Positions 53,692 through 64,000 of a DNA stretch of 64,000 bases are shown one piece after another. A program made the translations under genes and the position numbers. The stretch covers positions 1,736,001 through 1,800,000 of the forward strand of contig BLAL01000274.1 of assembly GCA_015698045.1 (NCBI GenBank), in the 5' to 3' direction. The notes under the pieces were generated by a model. That model had not been told where the DNA came from, did not search any database, and worked only from the letters and a program-made list of their open reading frames with translations. The stretch is from Rhizophagus clarus (lineage: Eukaryota; Glomeromycota; Glomeromycetes; Glomerales; Glomeraceae). Position 1 is the stretch's first letter, and every line of letters begins with the position of its first letter.

Positions 53692-56247
53692 TTATATACT
53701 TGAAACTTTCTCACTATTTAAAAGAACTTCTAAACTTTCTTTAGATTCCTCACAACCATTTTCAATAGCTTTTTTATACCAGTAAATAGCATTTTCTATA
53801 TTTTTCTCAGTTCCTTCACCTCGTTTATATAAAGATGCGAGGTTTCTTTGAGCATCAATATTTCCTCCTTCTGCAGCTAATTTATATAAATAAACTGCTT
53901 TTTCCATATTTATATCAACTTCAGTCCCATGGCTATAAATATATCCAAGTTTATATTGAGCATCTATAAATCCTTGATCGGCCGATTTTTTATAAAATTC
54001 GAATGCTCGCGTTTCGTTTTGACAAATGCCTATGCCTAATTCATAAATTTCACCTAATTTATATAATGCAAGTTTATTGTCATTTTCTGCGGCCTCATGA
54101 TACCAATAATTAATCCTATCTGAATCATTTACTATTTCATTTTCATTTTTTATACGATCGTTTTTACCAGTTGCCAAATTATATAATTCAAACCCTTTTT
54201 CTTTATTAATTTCAGTTCCAATTCCATTTACATAATAATATCCAAGTATTAAATATGCATCAACGTATCCAATTTCAGCTGATTTTTTATAAAATTCAAA
54301 TGCTTTAATTTCATCTTTAGCCACACCAATTCCTAATTCATGGCACTCTCCTAAATTATATAATGCAACTCCATCTCCATTTGCTGCTGCTATTTGAAAC
54401 CAATAAATAGCCCTATCTAAATCTTTATCTGTACCATTTCCACTTGAATAACAGTAACCGAGATGAGCTTGTGCATCTATATAACCATTTTCAGCTGATT
54501 TTTTAAAATATTCAAATGCTTTAATTTGATCTTTTTCAATTCCTTTACCGGTTACATAACAAAAACCTAAATTATATTGTGCAAATTTATTCCCTTTTTC
54601 TGCTGATTTATTATACCAATGAATAGCTTGTTTTAGATCCTTTTCAGTTCCTTCACCATTTTCATATAAAATTCCTAAGTTATTTTGCGCAGTAGTGTGA
54701 TCTTTCTCCGCAGCTATTTTGTATAGTTTGAACGCTTTTTCTTTATTAATTTCAGTCCCAATTCCTTTAGAATAAAAATATCCAAGCTTAAATTGAGCAT
54801 CTAAATAATCATTTTCAGCTGATTTTTCATAATTTTCAAACGCTTTAGTTTCATTTTTTTCGACTCCTTTTCCAATTTCATAACACTTACCTAAATTGTA
54901 TTGTGCCATTTCATTGCCATTTTCTGCTGCTTTATTATACCAATAAATAGCTTTTTCAAAGTCTTTTTCAATTCCATCACCAGTTTCAAATATGATTCCT
55001 AAGAAATTTTGTGCGAGAACATGTTCATTTTCTGCAGCAATCTTATACAATTTAAATGCTTTTTCCTTATCAATTTCAGTTCCAATTCCATTATAATAAC
55101 ATTCTCCAAGTTGAAATTGTGCGTCTTTATATTCTTGATCAGCTGATTTCTGATAAAATTCAAAAGCTTTTTTTTCATCTTTTTTAACACCTTCACCATT
55201 TACGTAACAGGTACCTAAATTATATTGTGCAAATTTATTTCCATTTTCTGTTGCTCTTTTATATAAACAAAAGGCTTTTTCTAAATCTTTTTCTACTCCA
55301 ATCTCATTTTGATAACAATTACCCAACATATTTTGCGCAGGGGAATATTCTTTAGCAGATTTAAAATACCATTCAAAAGCTTTCTCATCATTTTTGTTAA
55401 TTCCGATCCCAATTTGGTAACAAATAGCTAAATTATATTGTGCATATAAATCTCCTTTATAAGCAGCTTTTGAATACCATTCAAACGCTTTATTCTCATC
55501 TTTATATATTCCAATTCCATTTTGATAACAATAACCTAAATTATTTTGTGCTCCTAAACTTCCCTCTTTTGCTGAATGTAAATATAATTCAAATGCTTTA
55601 AATTCATCTTTCTTTTTTGTTATACCATATTGATAGCAATAACCTAAATTATTTAATTCCATTAATTCTTTATTTTTATTATTATAATCGTCAAAACCTA
55701 ATTCAAAATAATTCTCCATAGTTGTTATCTCATCTTTACATAAATTTATTACTAATCCATTAAAATTTTCAAATTGATAATGAGACATTACACATACACA
55801 TTCCGAAGATCTAAACTCCTTTACAATTAAACCTTTTTTATATAAAATATCCTTATAATAATAGAATGACAATAAATATTTTGAAATAATGATATTAAGT
55901 AATTGATATATGGAAACTAATTTTTTGTTATCATTCTTGTTATTATTAATTGACAATAAATATAATTTTAAAAACAATTTATTTTCATCATTATCATATA
56001 CTAATTCACTTTTATAAAAAAATCCTATTAAACCTGAAAACCAATTTTCATTCTCTTCATGATTTTCCATTAATTTTAAAATTGTTTCAGGGTTTGTATT
56101 ATTATAATTAAGAAATTCTTGTATCCATTCCGTTAAAAGGTTTTCATATTTATTATAATTCTCTATTTTTATAATTTGACGATAAAAATCTTTTAAAAAA
56201 TTTTGTAAAAAATTTTCATCATCATTTGAAACTTCATTTAAGGACAT
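53692..56247 (-). CDS. Sel1-repeat protein with unique N-terminal region (851 aa)
   Basis: A complete single-exon gene and a close paralogue of 36416-38665. The N-terminal ~200 residues (NFLKDFYRQIIKIENYNKYE, LMENHEENENWFSGLIGFF) and repeats 1-8 align almost residue for residue. It then has about three more repeats than the 749-residue paralogue ([45 protein letters not shown]), about 17 in total. These additional repeats and the C-terminal part match the severed tail at 40360-41370. The ATG at 56247 is supported by the shared MSLNE/K-type N-terminus. Soluble scaffold role inferred; no enzyme domain. Confidence 0.93.
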   Translation of the reverse strand: MSLNEVSNDDENFLQNFLKDFYRQIIKIENYNKYENLLTEWIQEFLNYNNTNPETILKLMENHEENENWFSGLIGFFYKSELVYDNDENKLFLKLYLLSINNNKNDNKKLVSIYQLLNIIISKYLLSFYYYKDILYKKGLIVKEFRSSECVCVMSHYQFENFNGLVINLCKDEITTMENYFELGFDDYNNKNKELMELNNLGYCYQYGITKKKDEFKAFELYLHSAKEGSLGAQNNLGYCYQNGIGIYKDENKAFEWYSKAAYKGDLYAQYNLAICYQIGIGINKNDEKAFEWYFKSAKEYSPAQNMLGNCYQNEIGVEKDLEKAFCLYKRATENGNKFAQYNLGTCYVNGEGVKKDEKKAFEFYQKSADQEYKDAQFQLGECYYNGIGTEIDKEKAFKLYKIAAENEHVLAQNFLGIIFETGDGIEKDFEKAIYWYNKAAENGNEMAQYNLGKCYEIGKGVEKNETKAFENYEKSAENDYLDAQFKLGYFYSKGIGTEINKEKAFKLYKIAAEKDHTTAQNNLGILYENGEGTEKDLKQAIHWYNKSAEKGNKFAQYNLGFCYVTGKGIEKDQIKAFEYFKKSAENGYIDAQAHLGYCYSSGNGTDKDLDRAIYWFQIAAANGDGVALYNLGECHELGIGVAKDEIKAFEFYKKSAEIGYVDAYLILGYYYVNGIGTEINKEKGFELYNLATGKNDRIKNENEIVNDSDRINYWYHEAAENDNKLALYKLGEIYELGIGICQNETRAFEFYKKSADQGFIDAQYKLGYIYSHGTEVDINMEKAVYLYKLAAEGGNIDAQRNLASLYKRGEGTEKNIENAIYWYKKAIENGCEESKESLEVLLNSEKVSSI

Positions 56248-57579
56248 CGTTGTTTTTTTTTTTAAATAAAAAAATCCTTGGAACGAAATAAAACTTATTA
56301 ATTGGTTTGTTTTTATTTGTAAGACATTAGCAACGGTTACACTAATTTAAATATAACAACGACGACATTCCATTTGCTGTGATAAATTCGAAATTATTAC
56401 GCCCCCTTTAATCACTCACAATGCTCACGTGATTGATGACGAAACTTCATGTAGATTAAAGTATTGCGTATAATGTGCATAATAACACTTTTCCTTTTGT
56501 TGAACGTCGATAAATAATATAAATTACATTTGTCGACATATATAAAATTACAGTATATCTATATAATTGAGCCACTATATTTTAAGCGGAATCTATCTAA
56601 TAATTCTATCTAACTATATTAATCTACACTATGTTAGTCGTATCTATTAAAATTATAATATCATCATAAATCCTATTTCATTATTTTTCTCCTCATAACA
56701 TGACAAGTTGATAATCGATCCACTGTTCTGTTGTCTTTTGCTTGATTATGACTTTTATCTTATATACGCGTCATACTATTATATTACTCGGCTTGAATCA
56801 CTTCATTTTTTTTTGTTTACAATATTCATCTTTAGCTTTGTATACGTAACAAGTAAATAGTTAAAAATTATCAACTATTAAACTGGTTCAATTGGTTTGA
56901 TTTCTCTTCTTCATAAAATTATTACCAAAGGAAGTGTTATGTTATAAAAGTAACACGTGGACATATAAAAAAGAGCGGCCAAACATAATGAAGGACAAAT
57001 AGCAGATAATTTTTTTTCTGTGAAATAAAGTAATATGCATAATGTACATTATAGTTAATTTATTTATGATAAAATTGAAACGTAACTTTTCTTCAACATT
57101 GCTTCACTTTCTTTTTTTTAAAAAAAAAAACTTAAGGGTAGAGTGTATCTACGCCACAACATATATATGATTTTAGACTAAAAAATGTAGATCATCACGT
57201 GACCCAAAACGAGACAGGAAGACAGGGTGGAAGATCAAAGCTGGGTTTATATAAACAAAAAACGTATCATAACAAAAATCACGTCATCACGTGTTATGAC
57301 TTATGATATGGAATGATGATAAAACCATTATTTAAAAAAAACAAGTTCAAAAATTATGTATACATTCCGTATATATTAATTTTTCTGCATACATTCCATA
57401 TGCACCAATTTTTTTAAAAAATATTTAAAAATGAATTACGTATTAAATATATGGAATTGTTATACGGAATCAGTAAAAATGTATATCAAACGTTTATAAA
57501 ACGTATCCTTTCCGTATACAGATTTCTTATAGGGTTTTTGAGCGAGTATCATGTGTCTGAACTCTCGTCAGCGTTCCTT
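56248..57579. other. Intergenic region
   Basis: AT-rich with a T8/A11 junction at 57112-57130, TATAAA-like words (near 57246) and several imperfect direct repeats of TACATTCCGTAT/TACATTCCATAT near 57361-57405. No gene seen. Confidence 0.4.
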
Positions 57580-58652
57580 TTTGTTGCCTATTGGGGTCAC
57601 CTCAGGACCAAGTGTACGTTACTAAATTGATGTCGAAAGAAGTTCTTAGTGCAAACAGCATATCTGTATGCCTTTCAAAGAAAACTATCAACTGTCTTTC
57701 CTCCTTTGGCGATTTTATAGTTTTATAAGCTTTTATCGAGTATTTAGCTAAAAATTCCAATTGTTGGTTTAGGTTCACCAGGCGTTGAGTATGTTGGGCT
57801 TCTGGAACGTCCCTCCATATTAGACAAAATCTTTCACGATGTTTTCATTCTTTTAGTGACCAGTCTCTTGAAAACCATCGGATTGGTGTTCCATTGAGTG
57901 TGTACATCCATAATCCACTATCAAAGTGGTGTCTTGTTATGTTATTAAGGAGGATCTTGATCCAGACGGTCTGGAATTTCCTCTGTTTTTTCGTCATAAA
58001 CTTAATGGTATTTCCCTATGACATCAATGCTTGAAGTATTTAGTCATGGGTCCACTCCACAGGTATGTCGTAAACTGTTAAGTGATGGATATTACCCAAT
58101 AGGTTATCCGTTGCTTGATATCCAGTTATTACTTTTTCAGCAGCAGCGGCTCGGGAAATATTTTTTCCTTTCGTATGTGGATTTCCCTGATTGACAGTCT
58201 TCTTTCCCGATTTGGCAATGTTATCATCCTCTGGTTGCTTTTTTTGCTTTCTGGACTTTTTGCTCTTTTTCTTTGTTTGGGATTTGGCGTTATCTTATGA
58301 TGGCGTGCTCTGTGATGACTTTGATTGGTCCTCTACGATCTCATTTTTTCCTCTTGTGGCTCCTCCTTTGTTAAGGTCAATGTTTGCTGTGGCAACTGAG
58401 GTAAAAGCAAAGGATCCCTTAGGGTCGCTTCTATTATTTTGTGAAGGCCAGCATTCATCGAACTGACCGTACTATATGTAAGTTTTGTGTAGGTAGCTAC
58501 GTTGTGGATATCTACTTTCTTAAAATTGGGGCTCTCCTCCAACACTTCTGTAACTCTTTGTTGCTGGTCGTCTGGGATAGCGTTCCAATATTCTGTAGTT
58601 TAGCGAGTGTATTTACTACTTCTCTATAGATTGTCTTCTCTTCTAAAACCAT
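57580..58652 (-). pseudogene. Retroelement ORF1-like (gag/RRM-type) pseudogene
   Basis: The minus strand starts with ATG at 58652 (MVLEEKTIYREVVNTL). It runs through a Lys-rich linker into a long conserved-looking part: NLLGNIHHLTVYDIPVEWTHD, IKFMTKKQRKFQTVWIKILL, HFDSGLWMYTLNGTPIRWF, FCLIWRDVPEAQHTQRLV, LVTYTWS. Several in-frame stops (after WTHD, after DWSLKE, after TYTWS) and at least two frame changes break it. The pattern resembles the RNA-binding ORF1 proteins of LINE-type elements that are abundant in this lineage. No reverse transcriptase remains. The higher GC than its surroundings fits a transposed origin. Exact element class is inference. Confidence 0.55.
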
Positions 58653-59956
58653 TTTAGCACAGTTTTATAAGTGTTTTTGTAAGAAAAGTTATATTAAAGT
58701 GGTTTGTTTTCTTTACAAAAAATTTTGGCCAAAATGATCAGCGGAGAGAGTTTTCCTCTTATGAGTAGATGATTGATAAATTTTCCCACTTATTAAATAT
58801 ATGTGTATCATTATGAAGAAGTATGATTCATATGAATCATTAATAGTTTATGAGTCATTATGATATTAAATAAATAAATATTTGCTATGCATGACTCATA
58901 TTGACTCATCAAGTATGTGAACGCGAAAAAACTTTGTAATAATTATTAATTTATCATCATGAGATGTGGCATTCACATAATATTAAAAAAGCTTGCGTAT
59001 TCGTGATGTGACACTCAGTACTTTTTTTACATTTCGACCAATCAAAAAAAACTTTGATTAAACTTCTTGTATTATACGATTTATACTCGTTGACATTACA
59101 TATGTATATATAACGGTTTACTGATGAAAAATTTGCTCATCATTTTGAGATCACAGAGAAAATTAAGATGATAAAAAAAAAAAGGTATTGGTCCGGTTAG
59201 AACCTGTGACACTTTTTCCTGCTTCGTCACATACAAATTTTCGTGAAATATAAATGTTAAAATTAACAAAATTATGAAACATGATCTTCCTGCTTCCTTT
59301 TTAATATAATATAGTAGTAATTGAAATGTTAGTCTTTCAAAGTGAAGAAGTAGAATGTCAACTTAGAGACGCCAAATATCAAAATAAATAAAGGCGTAGT
59401 AATTAAATGTGTCGTTTCATCAAAAAATTAAAAACGGTAGATAGAACAGCACACGTCATTCATGTAAGCCAGATTAGCACGCGTCAAGTAAAAAGAATTT
59501 TATAATTAGATTGTTCAAATTACAAACGAAAGATGTTAATAGTGATATCTCGTCATCGATTAAGTATTTAAATTGGGTATTTTAATTATAGTGAATTTGA
59601 ATATTATACTAATGGATGTATTGGTCAATTGTAACTTATCAATTAAGAAAAATTCGTCTTATCTTTTAGTAATGATATTTTTATAATTATAATAATTGTT
59701 TTATAATCGATTACCGCGCACCAAGATGGACAACCATCTAATAAATCAAAAAAAGGCTAAAATAATTAAGATAATAAAGAATTATTAAATTTTATTATCT
59801 CTGCTAAAAATATATTATTTTTAGTATTGTGGGCCTGAGCCTTAGTGTATATATATAAAAATACATTATAGTTAAAATATATAAAAATACACTACAATTG
59901 AAACGTAAAATGATATAGCCTTTATTCTGTCGTTGGTGTTGCAATTATTTAAAATA
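58653..59956. other. Intergenic region, 3' side of the Argonaute gene
   Basis: AT-rich, with repeated TGACTCAT/ATGAGTCA-like words near 58825-58910. No gene seen. Confidence 0.4.
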
Positions 59957-62900
59957 CTAAATGAAATACATGCCATTTTGCAACTCGGGTTTCGCAGTAT
60001 CCAAAGTCACTTGAGTAGAGTCTCCCTCCATGGATGATGATTCGCTGAAATCCTCACGTATATGAAAACGAGCTCGCTTACAAGCAAGGTGAGCATAATA
60101 AACTGGAGGAACGATGGAAACAGCTCGAGTACAACGTGCGTATGTATAGCACAGATTATACGATAAAGTTTGGAGTGAATCCGAGGTAAATTTGTTTTCA
60201 TCGTATAATACATGATAATGAGTTGGTCGACATGTGCCTTGTAACGCAGCGTGGCTTTGCAGATAAAAATCGAATTCTGAGGGATGAACGACTCCCGTTT
60301 CTATAAGGGTACCAGGAAGACAGTTTCCCGTACGATCCGAGTCCTTATTGTTAATTGGGAAAAATCTTGCATGGTGACGTTTCTGAACGATGACATATGT
60401 AATTGTAGGTGAATATCCCTCACTATAAGAATAGCACGCGGCTAATTATCAAAATAAAAGTTAGATAATAAAAAATATCATTCATTTAATAAATTAAAAA
60501 AAAAATAATCAAAATCATAACATACATTTGATTGCTTCAATTTCTACTTTAAATACTTGTTCGAATTGACCTTCTGAAACACCATCTCTGTAAAAAAGAA
60601 TTCTCATAGGATTTCTATTACAATTCTTGTAAAAATTTTTTAGCATGTCTCTGACCATGTCAGCTAATTCAAAAATGATTTCTGTACGAGCACTATGCTG
60701 TAATCTTATCGAAGTTGCATACCGAGAAGCTTTGAGATCTACAGAAGCACATAGAGCAGCAATCGATGAACCAGCCGAATGTGTTACGTCGGCACCCATC
60801 AAAATTGAAGACTTTTCAACGTCAAGGAATAGATTTTGTTTTAAAGTAAGAAAAGAATTCGTTCCACCAAGTTTCGCATTAATTTTAAGACAGATATTGG
60901 AAAAATATTGATTTTTTGCTTTTGACAAATATTTACTTTGAATACATTGAGTAACTACTCCGAGGATTGTATCACCCACGTGTTTGATAGATCCATAAAG
61001 CTGAGAACTAACATTGGGTAGAACACATATAACTAATTGTGGTTTTGACTTGGTAGCATTTCCGGCACATACCCACGCTTTTTTTAAGTTCTCTTCAACA
61101 TTTCCTTGAGTGTTTCCACGTATAATTGGTGGGTCCTTATTAGAAATGTTCATACCAGCATTCGAACAAGCATTAATTAAGTCCCGAAGAAAACGCTTAA
61201 CCGACTGCTCATTATATGGTCCAAAGACTAGAATCGACCACGAAAATAGTGTAGCCCCAATAGCGAACTTCTTCTTCTCTAAATTCCAGACTCCACCATT
61301 AGGAACGAAAGATGCTTCTTTAGAACTTGGATGATAATTAATCGTGGGTGTGGGCAATATTCTGGCTTTTACAATTGCCATCTCATTTGACACTTTCATA
61401 TTAAATTGAGCCATCAGTTTACTATTATAGCCAAGTTCCTTAAGACCTGTCTTGATTTTTTTGGCGCGATGATGTGGCGGTTGACATGCAAATTTAATTA
61501 TTTCTGCAGTTTGTCTTTCATCAAGTTTTCGAATGTAACGTTGATTCTAATACGAACATAAAGTAAAAAGTAAAGGAAAACTGGATTATTATTTGGATTT
61601 CCGTGAAAATAAAAATAATTTAGTTTACTTACTTCAATAACTTCACATAATTCCATAGGAAAGAAAACTTCCTCTTCAACCATAACACAGGGCAAATATG
61701 GAAAAGTAAGGGGTTTATATTTTTTTTGAAAGTATGAAGCAACATCGATACTGTGACCGTCAGCATCATTGAACGTTGTTCCTTCAGCATCCTGAGGAGT
61801 GATTTTTAAAATATAATAATGCTGATTGGACTTGCGGTGAACAACGCGAATTTTGTGATTCTTAAGCTCCTTTTCTAGTTTATTACGTTCCTTCTCACTG
61901 ATTCCCTCACGAAAGTCATCAAGACTTTTTTTCCCAAGCAATTTAACAATAATATTGACCAAAGGACCGCTTTCACAGAACGCAGTTGCTTTTAAATCTA
62001 CGTTAATCATCATTTTTCCTATAATCAAAATAATGAATAATATGAGCATAGTAAGATTATTGAAAAGTGAATATTAAATGAAACATACCTGGTGTAGGGC
62101 GTGCAGATTGATAATACCCTTTCCAAGCTTCAGCGATACCGGTTAAACTTTTAAAACCATCACGTGTGTAAAAAGATCTACCGATCGAAACATATTTCAT
62201 TGAAGTTTGATGTTTAGCAAGGGCGTTCAAAACCATGATAGATTTTAGAACGCTCGGAGTACGCTGAGATTTTCCGTTCAAATAACGTCGCAATTCATCC
62301 ATACTAATTTCGCTAACTTTTTTAATTTTAATTTCAAGATGACGCTTTGCTAAAGTTGAATTGTCATCTGGAAGTATGATATTAAAAGTGTCGGAATTTT
62401 TGAAAGGAAGAGGTTCACAAGTAAAAATGTTTCTACGCCCATCAAAAACTAGTAAGTTATCATTTAATCTGTCCTTATTGTACAGATTGTCAAACATTTG
62501 GAAAACTTTCCTCATTAATAAGGACGGTATTCTGGGACTAACCGTAAAACTATACTGGTGAATATTTGTTTTAGGAAGTGATGTAACTTCAAAGAAGTTT
62601 GCGTGTACACGTATTTCACGACCCCGTGAGCCCAGGGAAGGTCTTTTAGCGAAGTCGGTAACTTTAAAGAATTTTTTTTTTTTTAATGAAAATGCATAAT
62701 TAGATTGAAATGTTTAAAATGTTTGAACATAACATCAAATTAAAGAGCAATGGATTTGAACATACCTTGTAAAGCATTTTCCCTAATAAAATTTTCTTCC
62801 GTTAATGTACTACCAATTAATTTTATATCACATTTATCTCCTTTATTATCAGTCTTTAAATATTTGGAATCAAAAGGTAAAATACAAATGTGTACATCTC

Positions 62901-64000
62901 TAGTGATAGTTTTGTCATTATTTTTGTCGCCATTATCGATAGGATTTTTAAGCATTTGAAGATAGATATAATCATTCGACCAATTAACAAACCTAAGCCA
63001 ATAATTTGGTGAAAATTCAGTATTAATAGTAACAATTTCTCCACGAGTTAATTTGCGAGGAATTTTAATTGGATAATAAAAACGATCATCGGGCCGTAGA
63101 GTGATAGATTCTCTAACATATTCAAGTTGTAATTCTCGATTTTTTGGACTAAATATTGATAATTTTGAAGGAATTCCGACGATCATCCATAGTATATGAC
63201 ATTCTCTTATATTAACATCTGATCCTGGCAATTTGGTTATTTCTGCAATAAACCGATCATTGCCACTTGTAAATTTAACCAAAATGTCCTCTACTTTTAA
63301 ATTATTTTTTGAAATAATTGATCCAAAAACTTCAAAATCATGACAGAATTTATACGATTCATCTAAGTTTACTGTTTTAGAATAATTGTTGTAGCTAGTA
63401 CTTAATAAATCAATCAAATCTTCAGTTCCCGCCAAGATAATTTTAAAGTCATCTTTCGCATTTAATATACAATCTATTTCCTTTTGTAGTTCTAAATCAA
63501 GAATATGGTGTAAAGGTACTATATTTTCATATTCAGTAAGTACCGAATTAAATAGGGAAGGTAATATTTCATTATTTTTAACAAGTCCCAAGTCATAATT
63601 TATATAATCTTCCAAATCATTTGGTTTAAAAGTATCTCCAGTATCCGTTACTAGAAATGTAATATTCAATGCATCTAAATATGTCTGTAAAGTTTCAATT
63701 TGGTTTGATTCTAAATCTACTTTTTCAGAAGTAACAGGATGAAAATTGGTGGCGTTTAAAAAAAAACCTCTAAGGAAATTTCCTATAATAATCCTTTTGG
63801 GAAACATTTGTCCATATTTATCAAATAACTCTTGCAGATTTGCTATTGGTTCCATACTTTCAATTGCTTTTTCTGCAGCTTGCTTAAATTCTTCTGTTGG
63901 CTTAATAGAATTTAAAGAAATTATGTATTTCTCGAATTTTATTACAATATAAGGACCATTATTACGTGGAACAACTCCTCTATCAATAAATGGAAATGAT
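59957..64000 (-). CDS. Argonaute with a large N-terminal fusion module (5' end outside window)
   Basis: Model complement(join(59957..60441, 60526..61546, 61633..62018, 62089..62661, 62766..>64000)); every junction is GT/AG and in phase. Exons 62661 to 59957 encode a full Argonaute: N domain ([19 protein letters not shown]), linker, PAZ ([17 protein letters not shown]), MID and PIWI. The slicer tetrad is complete: Asp in GADVTH (60790), Glu in ARTEII (60682), Asp in [10 protein letters not shown] (60586), His in YYAHLA (60091). Cleavage of small-RNA targets is therefore plausible. There is no in-frame ATG before the N domain; instead the upstream frame's G|GTATGT donor at 62765 joins the TTTAAAG acceptor at 62662 in phase. 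The upstream module (>410 residues) is unrelated to Argonaute. It contains [13 protein letters not shown], loosely like the MACPF signature. Without that splice it would end at a TAA at 62740. Confidence 0.85.

Noticed and set aside
58115..58466. Plus-strand ORFs over the retroelement relic
   Set aside because: Low-complexity Phe/Leu/Ser shadows of the minus-strand ORF1-like sequence.
62057..62515. Argonaute starting at the Met at 62515
   Set aside because: The N-domain block [19 protein letters not shown] lies upstream of it in the same frame, so the protein begins earlier.
62740..62765. Separate gene ending [12 protein letters not shown] at 62740
   Set aside because: These codons read through a strong GTATGT donor, and the downstream Argonaute exon has no own start; splicing explains both.

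Overview
The window looks like nuclear DNA of an arbuscular mycorrhizal fungus (Glomeromycotina, most like Rhizophagus). It is very AT-rich and full of homopolymer runs. Introns are short (about 70-105 bp) with GTAAGT/GTATGT-type donors. The gene families are those expanded in that lineage: Sel1-repeat proteins, tyrosine-kinase-like/Sel1 fusions, F-box/LRR proteins, Kelch membrane proteins and Argonautes. Species assignment is inference from family style, not from a search.

Layout. 0-6.4 kb: 3' part of a Sel1-repeat gene, an inverted Sel1 remnant, an intact DUF2235 hydrolase, and a dead NAD(P)-dependent epimerase fragment. 6.4-9.1 kb: a decayed double-kinase gene. 10.1-11.1 kb: an unassigned reading frame split by a foldback transposon; a second foldback element lies at 13.7-14.5 kb. 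Between them is a complete Sel1 gene (12.0-13.4 kb). 17.6-28.3 kb: three membrane-protein genes (an orphan multi-pass protein, a 4-exon Kelch type I membrane protein, and a 9-exon 999-residue receptor-like protein). 29.9-44.3 kb: an F-box/LRR gene, then on the same strand kinase-Sel1 gene 1, a Sel1-only gene, a severed Sel1 tail, a small transposon, and kinase-Sel1 gene 2. 45.8-49.8 kb: an F-box pseudogene and a homeobox gene. 50.1-52.9 kb: a nearly perfect four-copy tandem array of a ~705 bp unit. 53.7-56.2 kb: another Sel1-only gene. 57.6-58.7 kb: a retroelement ORF1-like pseudogene. 60.0-64.0 kb: an Argonaute gene whose only consistent 5' connection is by splicing to a large unrelated N-terminal module running off the right edge.

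How the parts relate. The kinase-Sel1 proteins pair a signalling kinase with a Sel1 scaffold, and the neighbouring Sel1-only genes share repeat blocks with them. The 30-56 kb region therefore reads as one family evolving by local duplication, recombination and transposon disruption. The Argonaute keeps a complete DEDH slicer tetrad and would act in small-RNA silencing. Its N-terminal partner, with a motif loosely like MACPF proteins, is the most unusual item here. Exon structures were derived by hand from splice signals and reading phase and have not been checked against transcripts.
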